Source: Roseburia porci
Lineage (GTDB): Bacteria > Bacillota > Clostridia > Lachnospirales > Lachnospiraceae
Direction: 5' to 3'
Assembly: GCF_009695765.1 (NCBI RefSeq)
Contig: NZ_VUNI01000012.1
Span: 25,566-89,565 of the forward strand
Length of the DNA stretch: 64,000 nucleotides
Position 1 is the stretch's first letter; every line of letters starts with the position of its first letter. Below are positions 26,258 to 34,262 of the stretch, in pieces. Below the pieces are notes generated by a model, which worked only from the letters and a program-made list of their open reading frames with translations, did no database searches and was not told the origin of the DNA. The translations under genes and the position numbers were made by a program.

Positions 26258-26701
26258 TTATGTATCAATTCTATTTAATACATGAATATTTTTATTTCTA
26301 TATACCAAATCATCTCTATCTACAAATCCAATATTCTCCCAAAAAACATTTCCTATAACATTCTTTTTAAAAGCAACCAAAGCTACTTTATTTATGCCTT
26401 CTTTATCTAAAGCAGATATAGCACAATCAACAAGTCCTTTTGCTATTCCTTGATTTCTATAAGCTGGTAAAACAGCAGTATGATGTATATATCCTCGTCT
26501 TCCGTCATGACCAGCCATAATCACTCCAATTATCGTACCATCACATTCTGCTACAAAACTTGATGTAGGGTTACGTCTTAAATACTTTTCAATACCCTCT
26601 CTGCTATCATCTGTTGAATTTAATCCCATTCCTGGAGTATTAACCCATAAATTATATACTTCATCATAATCTGCTATTGACATTATTCTAATATCTATCA
26701 T
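26258..26701 (-). CDS. GNAT-family N-acetyltransferase
   Basis: 147 residues from the ATG at 26701 with GGAGG upstream; the ATG 15 nt earlier overlaps that site. The acetyl-CoA signature is HHTAVLPAYRNQGIAKGLV, with the last strand VALVAFKKNVIGNVFWENIGF. A single domain of usual length. The substrate is unknown. The sequence is AT-rich compared with the core genes, which suits an accessory origin. Confidence 0.88.
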   Translation of the reverse strand: MIDIRIMSIADYDEVYNLWVNTPGMGLNSTDDSREGIEKYLRRNPTSSFVAECDGTIIGVIMAGHDGRRGYIHHTAVLPAYRNQGIAKGLVDCAISALDKEGINKVALVAFKKNVIGNVFWENIGFVDRDDLVYRNKNIHVLNRIDT

Positions 26702-26758
26702 CGTAGTTACCTCCACAAATACCGATTGATCAAATTCATAAAAGATTAACAGGCACTC

Positions 26759-26860
26759 GCCCTATCTCTCCATAACTCTCCATAAGTGTTACCCGTATTA
26801 CCTTTTTGGGATTTCTACTTTCCCTAACTCGGCCTATCACTCCATAGCACTCCGTAAGTT
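26759..26860. repeat. Two pairs of tandem decamers near the element's left end
   Basis: CTCTCCATAA occurs twice in tandem (10-bp period), and about 75 bp further CACTCCATAG and CACTCCGTAA repeat the pattern. One-helical-turn spacing near the end of an integrated element suggests arm-type binding sites for the integrase or excisionase. The function is inferred. Confidence 0.45.
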
Positions 26861-26861
26861 T

Positions 26862-26881
26862 AGTATTACGATAGTATAAAG
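26862..26881 (+). repeat. Candidate left attachment-site repeat
   Basis: AGTATTACGATAGTATAAAG matches 34474-34493 at 18 of 20 positions in the same orientation. The two copies enclose the integrase-Rep element (7.6 kb). It may be attL, but the match is short and AT-rich. Confidence 0.4.
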
Positions 26882-26921
26882 AAAAGCCTTAACCATTCAT
26901 TCGTGGTCAAGGCTTTCGTTT

Positions 26922-27446
26922 TTACTGTATTTCTTCTATTTCGCCAGTATCTTTGTTTACATGGTATTCTTTAAGAAGCATACCGCTGAAAAGCAATTTT
27001 GCGTCATGTTCTTCTTTGTCAACATATTCATACACAGACACATCAAGCAGATTTCCCATGACAGAGATTTTAGTTGTTGTCTTGTAATTGAAGTTGACTA
27101 TTGCATGGATTTCATCATCGCTCTTGAAATACTCTTTGTAGTAGTCCAAAGCATAGTCCTGCATTTCAATGTTTTCTGCGATTGAGGCAATTCTCCAATT
27201 ACCTGTCACATCATTAGGAACATTGGTAACCACAAAGGAAATATCATCTTGTGCTGTGCTTTCGTTTTGCTTTTCCTCTGTCTGCTGTTCTGCTGAACTG
27301 ATAGTGTCCTTTGCTCCGTCCTCAACGCTGTCTTTTGTTACAGTATTTCCGAAGATAGCGGCCAGAATAACGACAACGATTACCCAAAACCACCACTTCT
27401 TGAAAATCGGCTTTTTGACTCCGTTTTTGGTTGCTTTATCTTTCAT
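26922..27446 (-). CDS. Membrane-anchored protein of unknown function
   Basis: 174 residues from the ATG at 27446 with GGAGG 9 nt upstream. A basic N-terminus (MKDKATKNGVKKPIFKKWW) is followed by one helix (about 18-33), a Glu/Gln/Ser-rich linker and a soluble domain with alternating strands (EIHAIVNFNYKTTTKISVMG). The C-terminus GEIEEIQ is acidic. The shape is that of small anchored proteins common on Firmicutes plasmids and integrative elements. A hairpin with complementary AAAGCCTT arms downstream (from 26883) probably terminates it. Confidence 0.65.
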   Translation of the reverse strand: MKDKATKNGVKKPIFKKWWFWVIVVVILAAIFGNTVTKDSVEDGAKDTISSAEQQTEEKQNESTAQDDISFVVTNVPNDVTGNWRIASIAENIEMQDYALDYYKEYFKSDDEIHAIVNFNYKTTTKISVMGNLLDVSVYEYVDKEEHDAKLLFSGMLLKEYHVNKDTGEIEEIQ

Positions 27447-27595
27447 AATGCCATACCTCCAAGTTTTGGTTGATATTAGCATTATAGCAGAGTGTAACAC
27501 AAAAGTACAGTATAATTTTAACTCACTATTGTGTCATAGTTTTATGTGCCTTGTCAATACTATAATGTAATTAAAATCAATGGAGGAATTGCATT

Positions 27596-27775
27596 ATGGA
27601 GAAATTTATCGTAACACCTAAAGAAGATAAATCTGTCACCATGACAATACGCATAGATAGAGCCTTGCAAGAGGAATATAACGATTTAGCAGTTAAGACG
27701 AATCATTCTCGTAATGAACTAATCAGCATGGCTTTGCAATATGCCCTTGACCACATGGAATTGAAAGATGAATGA
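27596..27775 (+). CDS. Ribbon-helix-helix (CopG/Arc-type) protein
   Basis: 59 residues with GGAGGAATTGCATT before the ATG and TATAAT at 27561-27566. SVTMTIRIDRALQEEYNDLA is the beta-strand plus helix A, and TNHSRNELISMALQYALDHM the second helix of a ribbon-helix-helix DNA-binding domain. It is the only plus-strand gene in the element, divergent from the anchored protein and convergent with the integrase, so it may repress element genes. Confidence 0.85.
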   Translation: MEKFIVTPKEDKSVTMTIRIDRALQEEYNDLAVKTNHSRNELISMALQYALDHMELKDE

Positions 27776-27783
27776 TGACTAAA

Positions 27784-27816
27784 TGAGAGCCTTTGGATTT
27801 TGTCCTCTGGCTCTCA
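27784..27816. terminator. Terminator between the CopG-like gene and the integrase
   Basis: TGAGAGCC (27784-27791) pairs with GGCTCTCA (27809-27816). It lies between convergent stop codons. Confidence 0.6.
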
Positions 27817-27821
27817 ATTAT

Positions 27822-29135
27822 TTATGCGTTCAATCGTAAGAACTCATTTACCTTTGTTGCTACTTCCTCTTGCTGTTCCTCAAAGCTATGAGCATAGATG
27901 TTCATTGTAGTGGAACAGGTTGAATGTCCTAATGTCTTTGATATTTCAATGATGTTGACTTCCAGATAATTGAGCAGGGTAGCACATGAATGTCTCAACC
28001 CATGAAGCGGAATAATCGGTAATTCCTCTAATCCCTCGGCCTTTGCTTTATCTGGATTATTCTGCACCCATTCATTATAGCGGTGTAAATGCTTTGTGAA
28101 ATACTGATAAGGTGTTGTATGCCCCATAAGTTTTCCGTCTGCTTGAATGAATAGATTACCGCCATTGCTCAAATCGCCTTGCCATGCAGTACCATGACTA
28201 AATCGTGTCTGTATGTACTCAAAGTGATACTGCTTCAAAAGTGGGATTACATCATCTGGAATAGATACCTTTCTGACAGATTTCTTTGTCTTAGGTTCTT
28301 TATAATCAAATCCGTTTTCCGTCATACCCACCGATTTTGAAATAGAGATTTTCTTTTCCTTAAAGTCAATGTCATTCCAGTGCAAAGCAAGTGTTTCGCC
28401 TTTTCTGAATCCACAGAACAATGAGAGGGTAAAGAACACTTTGTATTGTGTAGGCACAGTATAGGATTCTGTGTACTCATTCACATAGTATGGTTTACCT
28501 GTATCATCAATACGCTGATGGCCTTTGTAGGTTACCTCGTATGACATATCCAGAGATTTCATAAACATCAATGCTTGCTTTGGAGTAAAGAACTTTAAGC
28601 CCTCGTCCTCGTCTTTTCTCTTTGGTTTTTGTGCGTCTTGGCAAGGATTGTTCTCAATCATGCTGTAACGCTTGGCTGTCTTAAAAATCAGATTCAACAC
28701 ATTAGCAAATCTCTTTATTGTACCTGCGGAATAATCGTCAACCAGAGTTCTATAAAAGGCTTCAATGTGTGGTGTTTTGATATGAGCAATCTTGTTTCCC
28801 TTAAAGTAGGGAATAATTCTGCTTTCCAAAACCTGTTTATATCCTGCATAGGTACCATAAGCAATGTTATCTTTAACACTCTCAAGCCATTTGTATGCAA
28901 AATCTTCAAATGACATTTTTTCTGCGTTGTAGTCGTAGCCATATTTCAGTTTATCTTCCATATCCATGGCATACTTCTTCGCTTCTCGTTCTTGTTGTTT
29001 GGGTGTTGCTGACTGATTGACTGAATATGTAAGATTCTTAACCAGTTTGTTTCCCTTTTTATCGTATCCTTGACAGATAACTATGCGATAAACAACTCTA
29101 CCGCTTTTGTACTCAACTCTTTTAACAGATGCCAT
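27822..29135 (-). CDS. Tyrosine site-specific integrase (Tn916/phage type)
   Basis: 437 residues from the ATG at 29135. AAAGGG lies inside the end of the resolvase gene and the two are separated by 2 nt. It has an N-terminal arm-binding domain (KRVEYKSGRVVYRIV), a SAM-like core-binding domain (FEDFAYKWLESVKDNIAYGT) and a catalytic domain with Arg in CGFRKGETLAL, HxxR in LHGLRHSCATLL, His in LGHSTCSTT and Tyr in MNIYAHS. All catalytic residues are present, so it should be active for integration and excision. Confidence 0.95.
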   Translation of the reverse strand: MASVKRVEYKSGRVVYRIVICQGYDKKGNKLVKNLTYSVNQSATPKQQEREAKKYAMDMEDKLKYGYDYNAEKMSFEDFAYKWLESVKDNIAYGTYAGYKQVLESRIIPYFKGNKIAHIKTPHIEAFYRTLVDDYSAGTIKRFANVLNLIFKTAKRYSMIENNPCQDAQKPKRKDEDEGLKFFTPKQALMFMKSLDMSYEVTYKGHQRIDDTGKPYYVNEYTESYTVPTQYKVFFTLSLFCGFRKGETLALHWNDIDFKEKKISISKSVGMTENGFDYKEPKTKKSVRKVSIPDDVIPLLKQYHFEYIQTRFSHGTAWQGDLSNGGNLFIQADGKLMGHTTPYQYFTKHLHRYNEWVQNNPDKAKAEGLEELPIIPLHGLRHSCATLLNYLEVNIIEISKTLGHSTCSTTMNIYAHSFEEQQEEVATKVNEFLRLNA

Positions 29136-29137
29136 TC

Positions 29138-29779
29138 TTAACACCCTTTCTCAATTTGATTTTTGTAACGATAGAAGGTAGGCTTCGTCATACCTAATTC
29201 TTTCATCAGTTCAAATGGTTTCTTTTCCCCTTGCTGTACTAAGCGATAGTGGGTAGCAAATTCTTCAAGGTCCATAACTCTTGGTCTGCCATAATCGTCC
29301 CATTCTCCACGAGCCTTTTTCTGTTCAATGCCTTCTCGCTGTCTTTTCTCTTTTTTCTCAATTTCAGCCTGTGCCATACTTGCATACAACTCAATCATCA
29401 TATTATTGATAGTCTCTAACATCATACGAGCCATTGAGTTTTCCATAGCTGACAGGTCAATCAATGTTGTGGGCAATTCTAACACCATAACACGAATACC
29501 ATTGTCCTTAAAGAATCGTAATTCCTTTAGTGTGGCTTCCTTGTTTCGTCCTAATCGGTCAAGCTCTGTGACGATCAGCACATCACCACTTTCAAGGATT
29601 TCATCTTTCAGCATTGTGTAGCGTGGTCGGTTGAAGTTCTTTCCTGTCTGTTGGTCTGTGTAGACCTTGCCCTTATACAGAGAAATTGCATTATCAGCAC
29701 AATACTTGGTGAGTTCTGCAATTCCTCTGTCTAAGTGCTGGTCCTTTGTGCTTGTCCTGTGATAAGCTACATATTTCAT
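29138..29779 (-). CDS. Serine recombinase/resolvase
   Basis: 213 residues with AGGGGG upstream. Catalytic-domain marks: KYVAYHRTSTKDQ (nucleophile Ser in RTST), VLIVTELDRLGRN and FFKDNGIRVMVLELPT. A C-terminal helix-turn-helix follows (FELMKELGMTKPTFYRYKN). It probably resolves multimers or inverts a segment of the element. The start overlaps the stop of the Cys-rich gene by 4 nt, and the integrase starts right after it, giving one operon. Confidence 0.92.
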   Translation of the reverse strand: MKYVAYHRTSTKDQHLDRGIAELTKYCADNAISLYKGKVYTDQQTGKNFNRPRYTMLKDEILESGDVLIVTELDRLGRNKEATLKELRFFKDNGIRVMVLELPTTLIDLSAMENSMARMMLETINNMMIELYASMAQAEIEKKEKRQREGIEQKKARGEWDDYGRPRVMDLEEFATHYRLVQQGEKKPFELMKELGMTKPTFYRYKNQIEKGC

Positions 29780-29976
29780 TCAGACACCCCCTTATCGTAT
29801 AAATCACAGTTTCCACCATCAATAACGGTAGAGGGCTTTTCTTCGTACATCTCACATTTAGAAACATTGCATGGCATATTCGTATCGTCATATTTGTATA
29901 GGCAATCCGTACACACCAAATCAGCGTTTCTGATAAGCTCAAACTTTAGCTTGTCATTCTTAAACTTATCGTTCAT
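29776..29976 (-). CDS. Small cysteine-rich protein
   Basis: 66 residues with GAGGTG upstream. Five cysteines in LVCTDCLYKYDDTNMPCNVSKC and GGNC suggest a single zinc-binding site. It overlaps the resolvase start by 4 nt, which indicates translational coupling. No family is recognised; a DNA- or protein-binding accessory to recombination is possible. Confidence 0.7.
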   Translation of the reverse strand: MNDKFKNDKLKFELIRNADLVCTDCLYKYDDTNMPCNVSKCEMYEEKPSTVIDGGNCDLYDKGVSE

Positions 29977-30152
29977 CTGAACACCTCATTTCTTTATCGA
30001 ACATCTGTTCGTTTCTGATTTAATCATATCAGGCAAGTCTCAAAAAGTACACACTTTTTATGAGAATAATCAAAAGTTTTTACGCATACTTTCTGATACT
30101 TATTTAAGGTTTCATTTGCATGGTTTCAAAAAGTATAAATTCTGATACCACA

Positions 30153-30563
30153 TCAACAAGCGGCCATTTTTCTCTTTTCTTGCCAGTACCTTTTAACGCT
30201 TTCGCTCCGTCTAATGGAAGCACTTCCATAATGAATATTCTGTTTTGGTGTGACAACTTCAAGATTCTCAATACAGTTATTTGTTTTGTCCTCGTCCTTA
30301 TGATTGATTTGCATACCCTTTGGAATAGGACCAACATGAGCCATATACACCAAGCGATGAACCAAAGTCTGTTTATACTCATTTTCATCATTGTATAAGG
30401 GAACTCTTACATAACCAGAACTATTCTTATTTGGCTTTAAGATTTTGTCATTGTCGATACTGTAAACCTGCCCGTCAGTAGAAATAAGATACCTTGAAAA
30501 TCCCTCTGCCTGTTCCCATTCAACAGGGGTATTGCTTTTATGCTGTGTTGCTCTCTTTGTCAT
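30153..30563 (-). CDS. NUMOD4/HNH endonuclease
   Basis: 136 residues from the ATG at 30563 (GGAGG upstream, inside the preceding gene, 26-nt overlap). The N-terminal NUMOD4 motif is VEWEQAEGFSRYLISTDGQV, followed by GYVRVPLYN. The HNH core is LVHRLVYMAHVG, GMQINHKDEDKTNNCIENLE and VVTPKQNIHYG. It resembles phage and mobile-intron HNH nucleases. In this element it may act as a homing or packaging-type nuclease; the role is not determined. Confidence 0.88.
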   Translation of the reverse strand: MTKRATQHKSNTPVEWEQAEGFSRYLISTDGQVYSIDNDKILKPNKNSSGYVRVPLYNDENEYKQTLVHRLVYMAHVGPIPKGMQINHKDEDKTNNCIENLEVVTPKQNIHYGSASIRRSESVKRYWQEKRKMAAC

Positions 30564-30819
30564 TGCTCTCAACCTCCGTTTCGCCGGTATTGAGAAACTC
30601 AATGAATTTATCCACATTCACAAGAAACTTATTACCGGACTTAATATGCACGATTTTGTTCTGTTTGCACATCTGCCAAAGTGCTTTATATGAAATACCA
30701 GATTCATCTGCAAGAGTCTGTAAAGGCACCATACGAGGAATGCGTACATCTGATACAATAAAGTTAAACTCCTGCTCTGGTAAAGTGTTCGTATTGTTTG
30801 CATTATTCTTCTTTGCCAT
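30538..30819 (-). CDS. Excisionase-like helix-turn-helix protein
   Basis: 93 residues from the ATG at 30819 (AAGGGAG upstream); an upstream in-frame ATG at 30906 is less likely. The core MVPLQTLADESGISYKALWQ followed by HIKSGNKFLVNVDKFIEFLN is the winged helix of MerR/Xis-type proteins. It probably directs the integrase towards excision. Position upstream of the HNH and recombinase genes fits one recombination module. Confidence 0.7.
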   Translation of the reverse strand: MAKKNNANNTNTLPEQEFNFIVSDVRIPRMVPLQTLADESGISYKALWQMCKQNKIVHIKSGNKFLVNVDKFIEFLNTGETEVESNDKESNTA

Positions 30820-31079
30820 TTTTGTATTCTCCCTTTCGATTAGGGACACGAATACAAATTCATCTGAACTATTGTATTGTTGTCCATGTTTTTGTGTTTG
30901 CTCCATCTGGACAACTGGACTATTCTTTAGTGACCGATTTATTTTATTCTCAATTTTATGTTTATCCCCAGAGGTTCTCTGTTGACTTCTGGTGAACTTT
31001 TATCCTATACCATAGGAATACATTACCTTATGACTTCTGATTCAATCTGGACTATCCTGTGTTATTCTGAGATTATCCT

Positions 31080-31763
31080 TTATGCTGTCTGTTCGTCTGG
31101 ATTCCATGCGGAAGGCTTCTTAAACGCATTGACCTGTTTTTCAATGTTTCTAAGGTGGAATCCCTGCATATACACAGAAGCAAGCCCCTGTTCAGCTTCT
31201 TTCAGTTCAGATTCTTTCAATCTGTCAAAAGCCTGTTCAGCAGAAGATTTACTACCCTCAAAAGCACGCTCCCTAATCTTTGCAGATACCATATCAGCAT
31301 AAGCAGGATATTTAAGCAGTTCCAGAACAGCCTTGCTACCGATAACACCAGAATTGATAGAATCTGTCAAAACCTTAGTAATACGGTTTGCATGATTGCT
31401 GTTCATCACTTTAGGCATCTGAGACATAAGCTGAAGTGCTTTGCTCTGTACTGCCTGTGTATCGTCCTTTTCATTTGCATAGTCATAACCACGATTGCGG
31501 ATTTCCTCAACTCTGTTATTCATACGGTCATACACAAAAGCATTTTCAGCAACCATATCCTGCAATTTGCCCTGGAGTTTTTCATAGATTTCATTTACCA
31601 TGTTCTTATCTACACGCTTATACACAGAAATAAAATCTCTGACGCTTGCAACCAGAATACGCACATCATCAATGGTCTTTGTTTTTCTGAACTGTTCAAG
31701 CAGTTTATTGTAGTTCTCAACGATAGTCAGTCCGTTGTTTGCAATAGTATTGACCTTAGCCAT
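31080..31763 (-). CDS. Helical protein of unknown function (element gene)
   Basis: 227 residues from the ATG at 31763 (GGGAGGAAG upstream, overlapping the end of the 45-residue gene by 8 nt). Entirely helical and charged, for example DDVRILVASVRDFISVYKRV and VDKNMVNEIYEKLQGKLQDM, with no transmembrane or catalytic pattern. It resembles neither known Mob nor phage structural proteins I can name. Codon use is AT-rich like the rest of the element. Confidence 0.65.
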   Translation of the reverse strand: MAKVNTIANNGLTIVENYNKLLEQFRKTKTIDDVRILVASVRDFISVYKRVDKNMVNEIYEKLQGKLQDMVAENAFVYDRMNNRVEEIRNRGYDYANEKDDTQAVQSKALQLMSQMPKVMNSNHANRITKVLTDSINSGVIGSKAVLELLKYPAYADMVSAKIRERAFEGSKSSAEQAFDRLKESELKEAEQGLASVYMQGFHLRNIEKQVNAFKKPSAWNPDEQTA

Positions 31764-31893
31764 TTTCTTCTTCCTCCCATTCGTTATTTTCGTTTTCGTC
31801 TGACACAATCACAAATCCTTGTTCCTTGTAGAATGTATCATACGCGCCTTGCGTTACCTCTGTGGTAACTGTTCCGTTTGTAATCTTTACCAT
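31756..31893 (-). CDS. 45-residue small protein (element gene)
   Basis: MVKITNGTVTTEVTQGAYDT continues to FYKEQGFVIVSDENENNEWE and ends EEENG. GAGGACGAATAATT precedes the ATG, within the end of the upstream gene. The stop lies inside the next gene. The ITNGxVTxEVTxGAYDxxYKxxGF pattern is like small phage head-tail accessory proteins, a resemblance only. Tight overlaps on both sides argue that it is translated. Confidence 0.65.
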   Translation of the reverse strand: MVKITNGTVTTEVTQGAYDTFYKEQGFVIVSDENENNEWEEEENG

Positions 31894-31895
31894 AA

Positions 31896-32249
31896 TTATT
31901 CGTCCTCATTTTCATCTGGGGCATTGTTCCATTCATCTTCCCAGTCATCTTCGTTCCAGTCCTCGTTTTCTTTACCGTATGGAACAATCCTAATCACAGT
32001 AGGAGCAGTATCTTCTGTACCGTCTAAAAGAAAAGCAGTATTTGCACCATAAGCCTTGTCAATGATGTACTTACAAGCATTGAATCGGTCCTTGTTATAT
32101 CTGTCATTGGCAATCTGGATTATGCTTTGCAGAGCTTCAACGGTAGAAGATTTAAGCAACCTCTGAAATTGCTCCTTTTGTGATTTCTGCTCTGCGGTTT
32201 GCTTAGGTCTGCCTTTTGGATTACCGCTTTGTCCTTTAGCATAAGGCAT
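31896..32249 (-). CDS. DUF5681-type protein
   Basis: 117 residues with AAGGAG upstream. The N-terminus MPYAKGQSGNPKGRPKQTAE is the hallmark of DUF5681, a family found in prophages and integrated elements and sometimes likened to small terminase-type DNA-binding proteins. A helical middle (QFQRLLKSSTVEALQSIIQI) and a very acidic tail (Asp/Glu/Asn/Trp-rich, about residues 93-117) follow. The function is unknown. Confidence 0.75.
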   Translation of the reverse strand: MPYAKGQSGNPKGRPKQTAEQKSQKEQFQRLLKSSTVEALQSIIQIANDRYNKDRFNACKYIIDKAYGANTAFLLDGTEDTAPTVIRIVPYGKENEDWNEDDWEDEWNNAPDENEDE

Positions 32250-32265
32250 AGAAAATCACTCCTTC

Positions 32266-32475
32266 CTACATATCATAGATGTTCACGCTCCTTGTTGTAG
32301 GATTCCAGTTCTCTATGAATTTCTGTTTTACTTTGTCTTGTGAGAGATGAAATAAAATCTCTTGTTTTTCCTGTATCTCTGCTTTGAGAGATGCGATTAG
32401 CATATTGTAAGCCTGTGTTCCCGTTCTGGGTTTATGCTTCAATGTAATGTCTGCTGATATGCGTTCTACCTGCAT
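32266..32475 (-). CDS. Small hypothetical protein (element gene)
   Basis: 69 residues with AGGGGGTG before the ATG. A basic helical segment (AYNMLIASLKAEIQEKQEIL) suggests a short coiled coil, followed by a basic C-terminus. It precedes the DUF5681 gene by 16 nt. No family is recognised. Confidence 0.6.
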   Translation of the reverse strand: MQVERISADITLKHKPRTGTQAYNMLIASLKAEIQEKQEILFHLSQDKVKQKFIENWNPTTRSVNIYDM

Positions 32476-32655
32476 TAGTGAACACCCCCTTATTGTTAAT
32501 GTACTGTTATCTGTCTGTGTATCTGTCTACTTTATAGACACTTTTTGAAATTCTTAATTCGCTCAAACACATCAAATAATGGCTTTTATACACTCATAAA
32601 TGCTGTTTTACACATAGATTTTGAGTTTTGCACTTTCTTAATTTTGGGGTCGCAG

Positions 32656-32674
32656 GGTACCAATTATTAGTACC
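32656..32674. other. Palindrome after rep, candidate replication or transfer origin
   Basis: GGTACCAATTATTAGTACC is a near-perfect palindrome, preceded by GGGGTCGCAG. It lies in the 213-bp gap just beyond the stop of the Rep-like gene. Rolling-circle origins often combine such a hairpin with the rep gene. No nick site can be demonstrated; it could also be a terminator. Confidence 0.35.
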
Positions 32675-32688
32675 TTAGAAGCCCTCTT

Positions 32689-33678
32689 TTATAATGAATT
32701 GTGCATTTGCTTTACGGTTCGTATTACATCTTCTGGCATACCAAAATTGTTTTCACGATAATATGCAATGACCTGTTTTGACCTGTCGCCCTGTTTCTTA
32801 AACGCATACCATTTTTTCAATGCCTTGCGTAGCACCTCAACATCAACAATACATTCCTTGCATTTGTATAAAGTTTCACTAATTTCTTTACCAGAGTTAG
32901 AGGTCGTCAAACATTCAAACACCTCTTGCACACAACCATTCAGCATAGGTTTAATGTTCTTTTCGCATATATCAGTAAATGTTTCTTGGTATTGGTCAAT
33001 TAGCTTTCGTAAAGACTTTCTTGTGAGAATATCCTCTAATGACATTCTATCGGCATACATACTATCGAGCATTCGTTCTAAGAATACAAACTCAACACGA
33101 ATAAGGTTGCTTTCCACTAACGGATTTCCTTTATCATTTTGTTCCTTAGACTTGTTGTAAACTTTCAAACGGTAATAATGGTCTTTTCTGTATATAATGC
33201 TGTCTTGGTCCTTACGAAAGGTTTTCTTTTTGTCCCTTGCTTCCTGCGCAATAAAAGTTTTGTCAACTGATTTCTCAAACAGATTGATTACATCTTTCGG
33301 TTTGCATTTGCCCACACATTTAATAGTAATGTTGCACTCCATGCTTGACACATTCAACTGCTTTAATATCTCGTTGGAGTAATTACCTTTCATGTGCTTT
33401 TTTAAGTATGCTTTCATGTATTCGATAACCTTATCACTAATCAAATCTATCTGAATACAATCAGATAACTGAAATGGTTGAATGTTGTTTGGTCTTACTG
33501 CGTGTGGTAAATTTACATAAGCAGAGACTTTACCACCTAAGCACTCAATCCATGCAATATCTTTGCCCGATTCATTAGTTAGAGTTTCCTTTGGAAATGT
33601 TACAGTTTCCAAGCCTTTTATTGTAAGTTGCATTTGGAAGTTGATTCCGTCTGCACCTTGTAGTTTTTTCTTTCCCAT
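32689..33678 (-). CDS. Probable rolling-circle replication initiator (G2P/phage-plasmid Rep-like)
   Basis: 329 residues from the ATG at 33678 (GAGGTG upstream). The recognisable part is YRLKVYNKSKEQNDKGNPLV and SNLIRVEFVFLERML, resembling the YNK...RxE strand pair of filamentous-phage gene II-type and related plasmid initiators. The N-terminal 120 residues are strand-rich, as in HUH-type domains, but a clear HUH motif is not visible. The C-terminus is helical and basic with a CKEC pair. It follows a PC4-like ssDNA-binding gene. Recognition is weak. Confidence 0.5.
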   Translation of the reverse strand: MGKKKLQGADGINFQMQLTIKGLETVTFPKETLTNESGKDIAWIECLGGKVSAYVNLPHAVRPNNIQPFQLSDCIQIDLISDKVIEYMKAYLKKHMKGNYSNEILKQLNVSSMECNITIKCVGKCKPKDVINLFEKSVDKTFIAQEARDKKKTFRKDQDSIIYRKDHYYRLKVYNKSKEQNDKGNPLVESNLIRVEFVFLERMLDSMYADRMSLEDILTRKSLRKLIDQYQETFTDICEKNIKPMLNGCVQEVFECLTTSNSGKEISETLYKCKECIVDVEVLRKALKKWYAFKKQGDRSKQVIAYYRENNFGMPEDVIRTVKQMHNSL

Positions 33679-33680
33679 TT

Positions 33681-33806
33681 TCACACCTCACTCATTGCTT
33701 TCTTTATGTCTTTAATCAGTGAAGCGGTTTCTTTGATGATTTCCTCAATTAAAGCAATGTAGCTTTCAGCATAATAATTTCTTTCTTCAATCTTTGCTCC
33801 GTTCAT
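33681..33806 (-). CDS. 41-residue helical protein (element gene)
   Basis: MNGAKIEERNYYAESYIALI and then EEIIKETASLIKDIKKAMSEV, with GAGGTATAAATT before the ATG. The TGA stop lies 2 nt before the Rep start and its last codons supply the Rep ribosome-binding site, so translation is probably coupled. A single amphipathic helix. Confidence 0.65.
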   Translation of the reverse strand: MNGAKIEERNYYAESYIALIEEIIKETASLIKDIKKAMSEV

Positions 33807-33829
33807 AATTTATACCTCACATTCTTTGC

Positions 33830-34126
33830 TCAAATATATTCATCAATGCAATTCACATCAATGCTGTTCAAGATTTCCCTTAACTTGATAAACTCTTCCT
33901 TAGAGAAAGTGATACCACGCAAAGGATATTGCAATCCGTCTCTGTCAGATACTCGCCATGCTCTAATATCAAACACAGGCTTCTTGTCGTTCCACTTTAC
34001 AATCGACACTTCCTTTGAGAATCCACGAAAGCCTACCATAATAGTGTCAATATGTTCCTTTACTTCGTACTCGGTAACCTTACCAGCATTACACGCAAAT
34101 TCATGCTTATTTGTTTTGTTATCCAT
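33830..34126 (-). CDS. PC4/YdbC-like ssDNA-binding protein
   Basis: 98 residues from the ATG at 34126 (AAAGGAACAAGG upstream). SKEVSIVKWNDKKPVFDIRAW and then GITFSKEEFIKLREILNSI give the four-strand plus helix pattern of PC4/YdbC, which dimerises and binds single-stranded DNA. It is first in the element operon, ahead of Rep, so a single-strand-binding role in rolling-circle replication is plausible. The N-terminal 25 residues are polar. The fold call is from pattern alone. Confidence 0.65.
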   Translation of the reverse strand: MDNKTNKHEFACNAGKVTEYEVKEHIDTIMVGFRGFSKEVSIVKWNDKKPVFDIRAWRVSDRDGLQYPLRGITFSKEEFIKLREILNSIDVNCIDEYI

Positions 34127-34159
34127 TTTCCTTGTTCCTTTCGTTTTGTTTTTAGACAA

Positions 34160-34209
34160 TAAAAAAGAGAAGCCAGTTAAACCTCGTCTAAAGGTAACTT
34201 TGCTTCTCT
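34160..34209 (-). promoter_or_regulatory. Leader terminator (attenuator candidate) of the element operon
   Basis: On the minus strand AGAGAAGC pairs with GCTTCTCT, with an inner helix AGTTACCT/AGGTTTAACT, followed by TTTTTTATTG. It lies between an extended -10 promoter (34257-34262) and the first gene (ATG 34126), so it would stop the transcript before the operon unless read through. Confidence 0.65.
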
Positions 34210-34256
34210 AAAGCACTAATTTATTTAATTTGACTAATCTTTTCCGACCTGTATAT

Positions 34257-34262
34257 ATTATA
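34257..34262 (-). promoter_or_regulatory. Extended -10 promoter of the element operon
   Basis: On the minus strand TGGTATAAT, a TGn extended -10 with perfect TATAAT. The -35 is weak. The start would be near 34250, giving a leader of about 120 nt. Confidence 0.5.

Noticed and set aside
26759..26860. CRISPR-like reading of the tandem decamers
   Set aside because: Units are 10 bp with no spacers and no cas genes in the window.
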